From: an uncultured Bacteroidales bacterium
Lineage (GTDB): Bacteria > Bacteroidota > Bacteroidia > Bacteroidales > Bacteroidaceae
Assembly (NCBI GenBank): GCA_945837185.1
Contig: CAMAMZ010000078.1
Location: 1-9,306 of the forward strand
DNA: 9,306 bases
Direction of reading: 5' to 3'
Shown: positions 7,312-9,306 of the stretch, piece after piece
Layout of the letters: every line of letters begins with the position of its first letter
Numbering within the stretch: position 1 is the stretch's first letter
Position numbers and translations under genes: made by a program
The notes under the pieces: generated by a model
What the model saw: only the letters and a program-made list of their open reading frames with translations
What the model was told of the DNA's origin: nothing
Databases searched by the model: none

Positions 7312-9300
7312 ATGAGATTGAATTTAAGTTCACAGATTGTATTGAACAAGATTCCGGAGGCTTTCTACAACCCCAAGACGGCCGTAGAGCGCTCTGAGAT
7401 TACCCGCGAGGAGCATATTCGTACCGACATCTTCCAGACCATGGAAGAGGGTGCCAGCAATATTGCCGATGCCATTGTGGCTGAAATCAAGGCCAAGGAG
7501 CAACTGGGCAAGTATTGCGTGTTGGGATTGGGTACAGGTCAGTCGCTGACTCCCGTCTACAACGAACTCATCAAGCGTTACGAGCAAGGCGAAATCAGTT
7601 TCCGCAATGTGGTAGTATTCAACGTTTATGAATATTTCCCCTTGGTAGCCGGACAAAACAGTGCCTTGAACCAGTTGCGTGAGCGTTTACTGAGCCATGT
7701 GGATATCCCTGAGCAGAATGTGTATTCGTTAGACGGCACCATCTCACAGGAAAAGGTGCAGCAGCAATGTCGCTTGTATGAGCAGCGCATCCAGACCTTC
7801 GGTGGCATCGACGTGATGCTGTTGGGTATTGGCCGTTTGGGTAACATTGCTACCAATGAGCCGGGTTCTGGTTTGACCTCTGCCACACGCCTCATCCTTA
7901 TCGACGCTACCAGCCGCGAAGAAATGAGTGTGAGTTTCGGTTCTACCGAGAGTGTTCCTCCCTGTTCTATCACGCTTGGTATCGCAAATATCCTTGCCGC
8001 CCGCAAGATTTACCTCACAGCATGGGGTGAAGAAAAGGCCGACATTATTTGCAAGACGGTGGAAGGCAAGATTTCAGACAGTATTCCTGCTTCCTTCCTG
8101 CAGACCCACAACGATGCCCATGTGGTCATCGACCTGTCTGCTGCCAGCAAACTGACCCGCATTATCCATCCTTGGTTGGTGACCAGCTGTGAGTGGACCG
8201 ACAAACTGACGCGTGCTGCCCTCGTATGGCTTTGCCAAATCACCGGCAAACCTATCTTGAAACTCACCAACAAGGATTACAACGAGAATGGCCTGTCGGA
8301 ACTGTTGGCTCTTTATGGTTCGGCTTACAATGCCAACATCAAGATTTTTAACGACCTGCAACATACCATTACCGGTTGGCCTGGTGGCAAACCCAATGCC
8401 GACGATACCTATCGTCCGGAGCGTGCCACTCCATTCCCCAAGCGTGTGATTGTATTCTCACCGCACCCCGATGACGACGTTATCTCTATGGGTGGCACTA
8501 TCCAGCGCTTGGTGAAGCAGGGACACGACCTGCATGTGGCCTACGAGACAAGTGGTAACATTGCTGTTGGCGATGAGGAGGTGACACGCTTCATGCACTT
8601 CGTGAATGGCTACAACCAACTCTTCATGAACAATGAGTGCGAAACCATCAAGAATATGTATAAGGAAATCAAGGAGTTCCTCGCTACCAAGAAGGAGGGT
8701 GACATCGACACCGCAGAGGTTCGCACCATCAAGGGCTTGATTCGTCGTGGTGAGGCGCGCACTGCTTGTACCTTCAACAATATTCCGCTCGACCACGTGC
8801 ACTTCCTCGACCTCCCCTTCTATGAGAGCGGTAAGATTGAGAAGTTGCCCATGACAGAGAAGGATGTGGAAGTGGTTCGCCAGCTGTTGCAAGAGGTGAA
8901 GCCGCAGCAGATTTTCGTTGCCGGTGACTTGGCCGACCCCCATGGCACACACCGTAAGTGTACAGATGCCGTGATGGCAGCTATCGACGTTGAGAAAGAG
9001 GCGGGTGCTGAGTGGCTGAAAGATTGCCGTATCTGGATGTACCGCGGTGCTTGGGCTGAATGGGAAATTGAGAACATCGAGATGTGTGTGCCCATGAGTC
9101 CGGAGGAGTTGCGTGCCAAGAGAAATTCTATTCTCAAGCACTCTTCACAGATGGAAAGTGCTCCCTTCCTCGGCAATGACGAGCGTTTGTTCTGGCAGCG
9201 CGCAGAAGACCGCAACCGCGCTACAGCTGCACTCTACGACTCTCTCGGCTTGGCTTGCTACGAGGCTATGGAGGCATTTGTGGAGTACAAACCCTTATAA
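7312..9300 (+). CDS. NagB-like domain fused to PIG-L/LmbE zinc deacetylase
   Basis: This 662-residue cytosolic protein is usually annotated as glucosamine-6-phosphate deaminase in Bacteroidales. Residues about 35-285 are NagB-like, with the loop GLGTGQSLTPVY (72-83) and K242 matching NagB K208. The catalytic positions are altered: D72 becomes Y106 (FNVYEY), D141 becomes L176 and H143 becomes N178 (GIGRLGNIATNEP); E148 is kept as E183. Deaminase activity is therefore unlikely. A conserved-looking linker (about 286-375) leads to a PIG-L domain (about 378-600) with SPHPDDD (383-389), where H385 and D388 are probable zinc ligands and D387 the general base. ADPHGTH (541-547) gives H544 and the third ligand H547. 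Known PIG-L enzymes remove N-acetyl groups from GlcNAc-containing molecules, so a GlcNAc or GlcNAc-6-P type substrate fits the nagB operon; this is inference. The tail (about 600-662) is of unknown role. A thiol-cofactor (BshB-like) function is an alternative, but no partner genes are nearby. Confidence 0.9.
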   Translation: MRLNLSSQIVLNKIPEAFYNPKTAVERSEITREEHIRTDIFQTMEEGASNIADAIVAEIKAKEQLGKYCVLGLGTGQSLTPVYNELIKRYEQGEISFRNVVVFNVYEYFPLVAGQNSALNQLRERLLSHVDIPEQNVYSLDGTISQEKVQQQCRLYEQRIQTFGGIDVMLLGIGRLGNIATNEPGSGLTSATRLILIDATSREEMSVSFGSTESVPPCSITLGIANILAARKIYLTAWGEEKADIICKTVEGKISDSIPASFLQTHNDAHVVIDLSAASKLTRIIHPWLVTSCEWTDKLTRAALVWLCQITGKPILKLTNKDYNENGLSELLALYGSAYNANIKIFNDLQHTITGWPGGKPNADDTYRPERATPFPKRVIVFSPHPDDDVISMGGTIQRLVKQGHDLHVAYETSGNIAVGDEEVTRFMHFVNGYNQLFMNNECETIKNMYKEIKEFLATKKEGDIDTAEVRTIKGLIRRGEARTACTFNNIPLDHVHFLDLPFYESGKIEKLPMTEKDVEVVRQLLQEVKPQQIFVAGDLADPHGTHRKCTDAVMAAIDVEKEAGAEWLKDCRIWMYRGAWAEWEIENIEMCVPMSPEELRAKRNSILKHSSQMESAPFLGNDERLFWQRAEDRNRATAALYDSLGLACYEAMEAFVEYKPL

Positions 9301-9306
9301 TCATGA

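Noticed and set aside
8458..9141. Minus-strand open frame (227 codons) opposite the PIG-L domain
   Set aside because: It is antisense to a clearly conserved coding region, has no recognisable motif, and no promoter element was seen for it.
9301..9306. ATG at 9303-9305 just after the fusion gene stop, as the start of a third operon gene
   Set aside because: Only four bases remain from this ATG to the window end, so a downstream gene cannot be supported, although short spacing would fit the operon.

Overview
The window looks like chromosomal DNA from a Bacteroidota species, most likely Bacteroidales and plausibly Prevotella-like; the genus is inferred, not proven. Three lines of evidence support this. 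Three gene starts are preceded by the Bacteroidota -7 element TAnnTTTG with weak -33 elements. No start has a recognisable Shine-Dalgarno, and nagB has an A-rich leader. The window also holds two protein types I know mainly from this phylum: a DUF4954 beta-helix protein and a NagB-like/PIG-L (LmbE) fusion. I see no rRNA, tRNA, CRISPR array, insertion sequence or phage gene.

Layout. Positions 1-121 are noncoding and carry two inverted repeats. Four genes then lie on the minus strand, read from right to left: an acyltransferase-3 membrane protein (6255-5083), the ribosome-associated GTPase HflX (5004-3754), a DUF4954 protein (3757-1898, whose start overlaps the hflX stop by 4 bp as ATGA), and a class I iron-sulphur fumarase (1774-122). 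Positions 6256-6507 form a divergent intergenic region with back-to-back promoters. To its right, on the plus strand, glucosamine-6-phosphate deaminase nagB (6508-7299) is followed after 12 bp by a 662-residue fusion protein (7312-9300), whose stop lies 6 bases from the window end.

How the genes work together. nagB and the fusion gene form a tight amino-sugar operon. NagB converts GlcN-6-P to Fru-6-P and ammonia and keeps every catalytic and allosteric residue I could check. The partner's N-terminal NagB-like domain has lost three of the four catalytic positions (the equivalents of D72, D141 and H143), while its C-terminal PIG-L domain keeps the metal and catalytic residues of a zinc N-deacetylase. 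I read it as a deacetylase carrying a non-catalytic, possibly sugar-phosphate-sensing NagB domain; this is the most interesting point in the window. hflX and the DUF4954 gene look translationally coupled, which ties an uncharacterised beta-helix protein to a ribosome-rescue GTPase. Fumarase belongs to the reductive or oxidative C4-dicarboxylate pathway. The acyltransferase probably modifies an envelope glycan.

Most of the window is ordinary housekeeping sequence. The fusion protein and the hflX-DUF4954 coupling are the parts worth following up; neither is likely to be unique to this genome.
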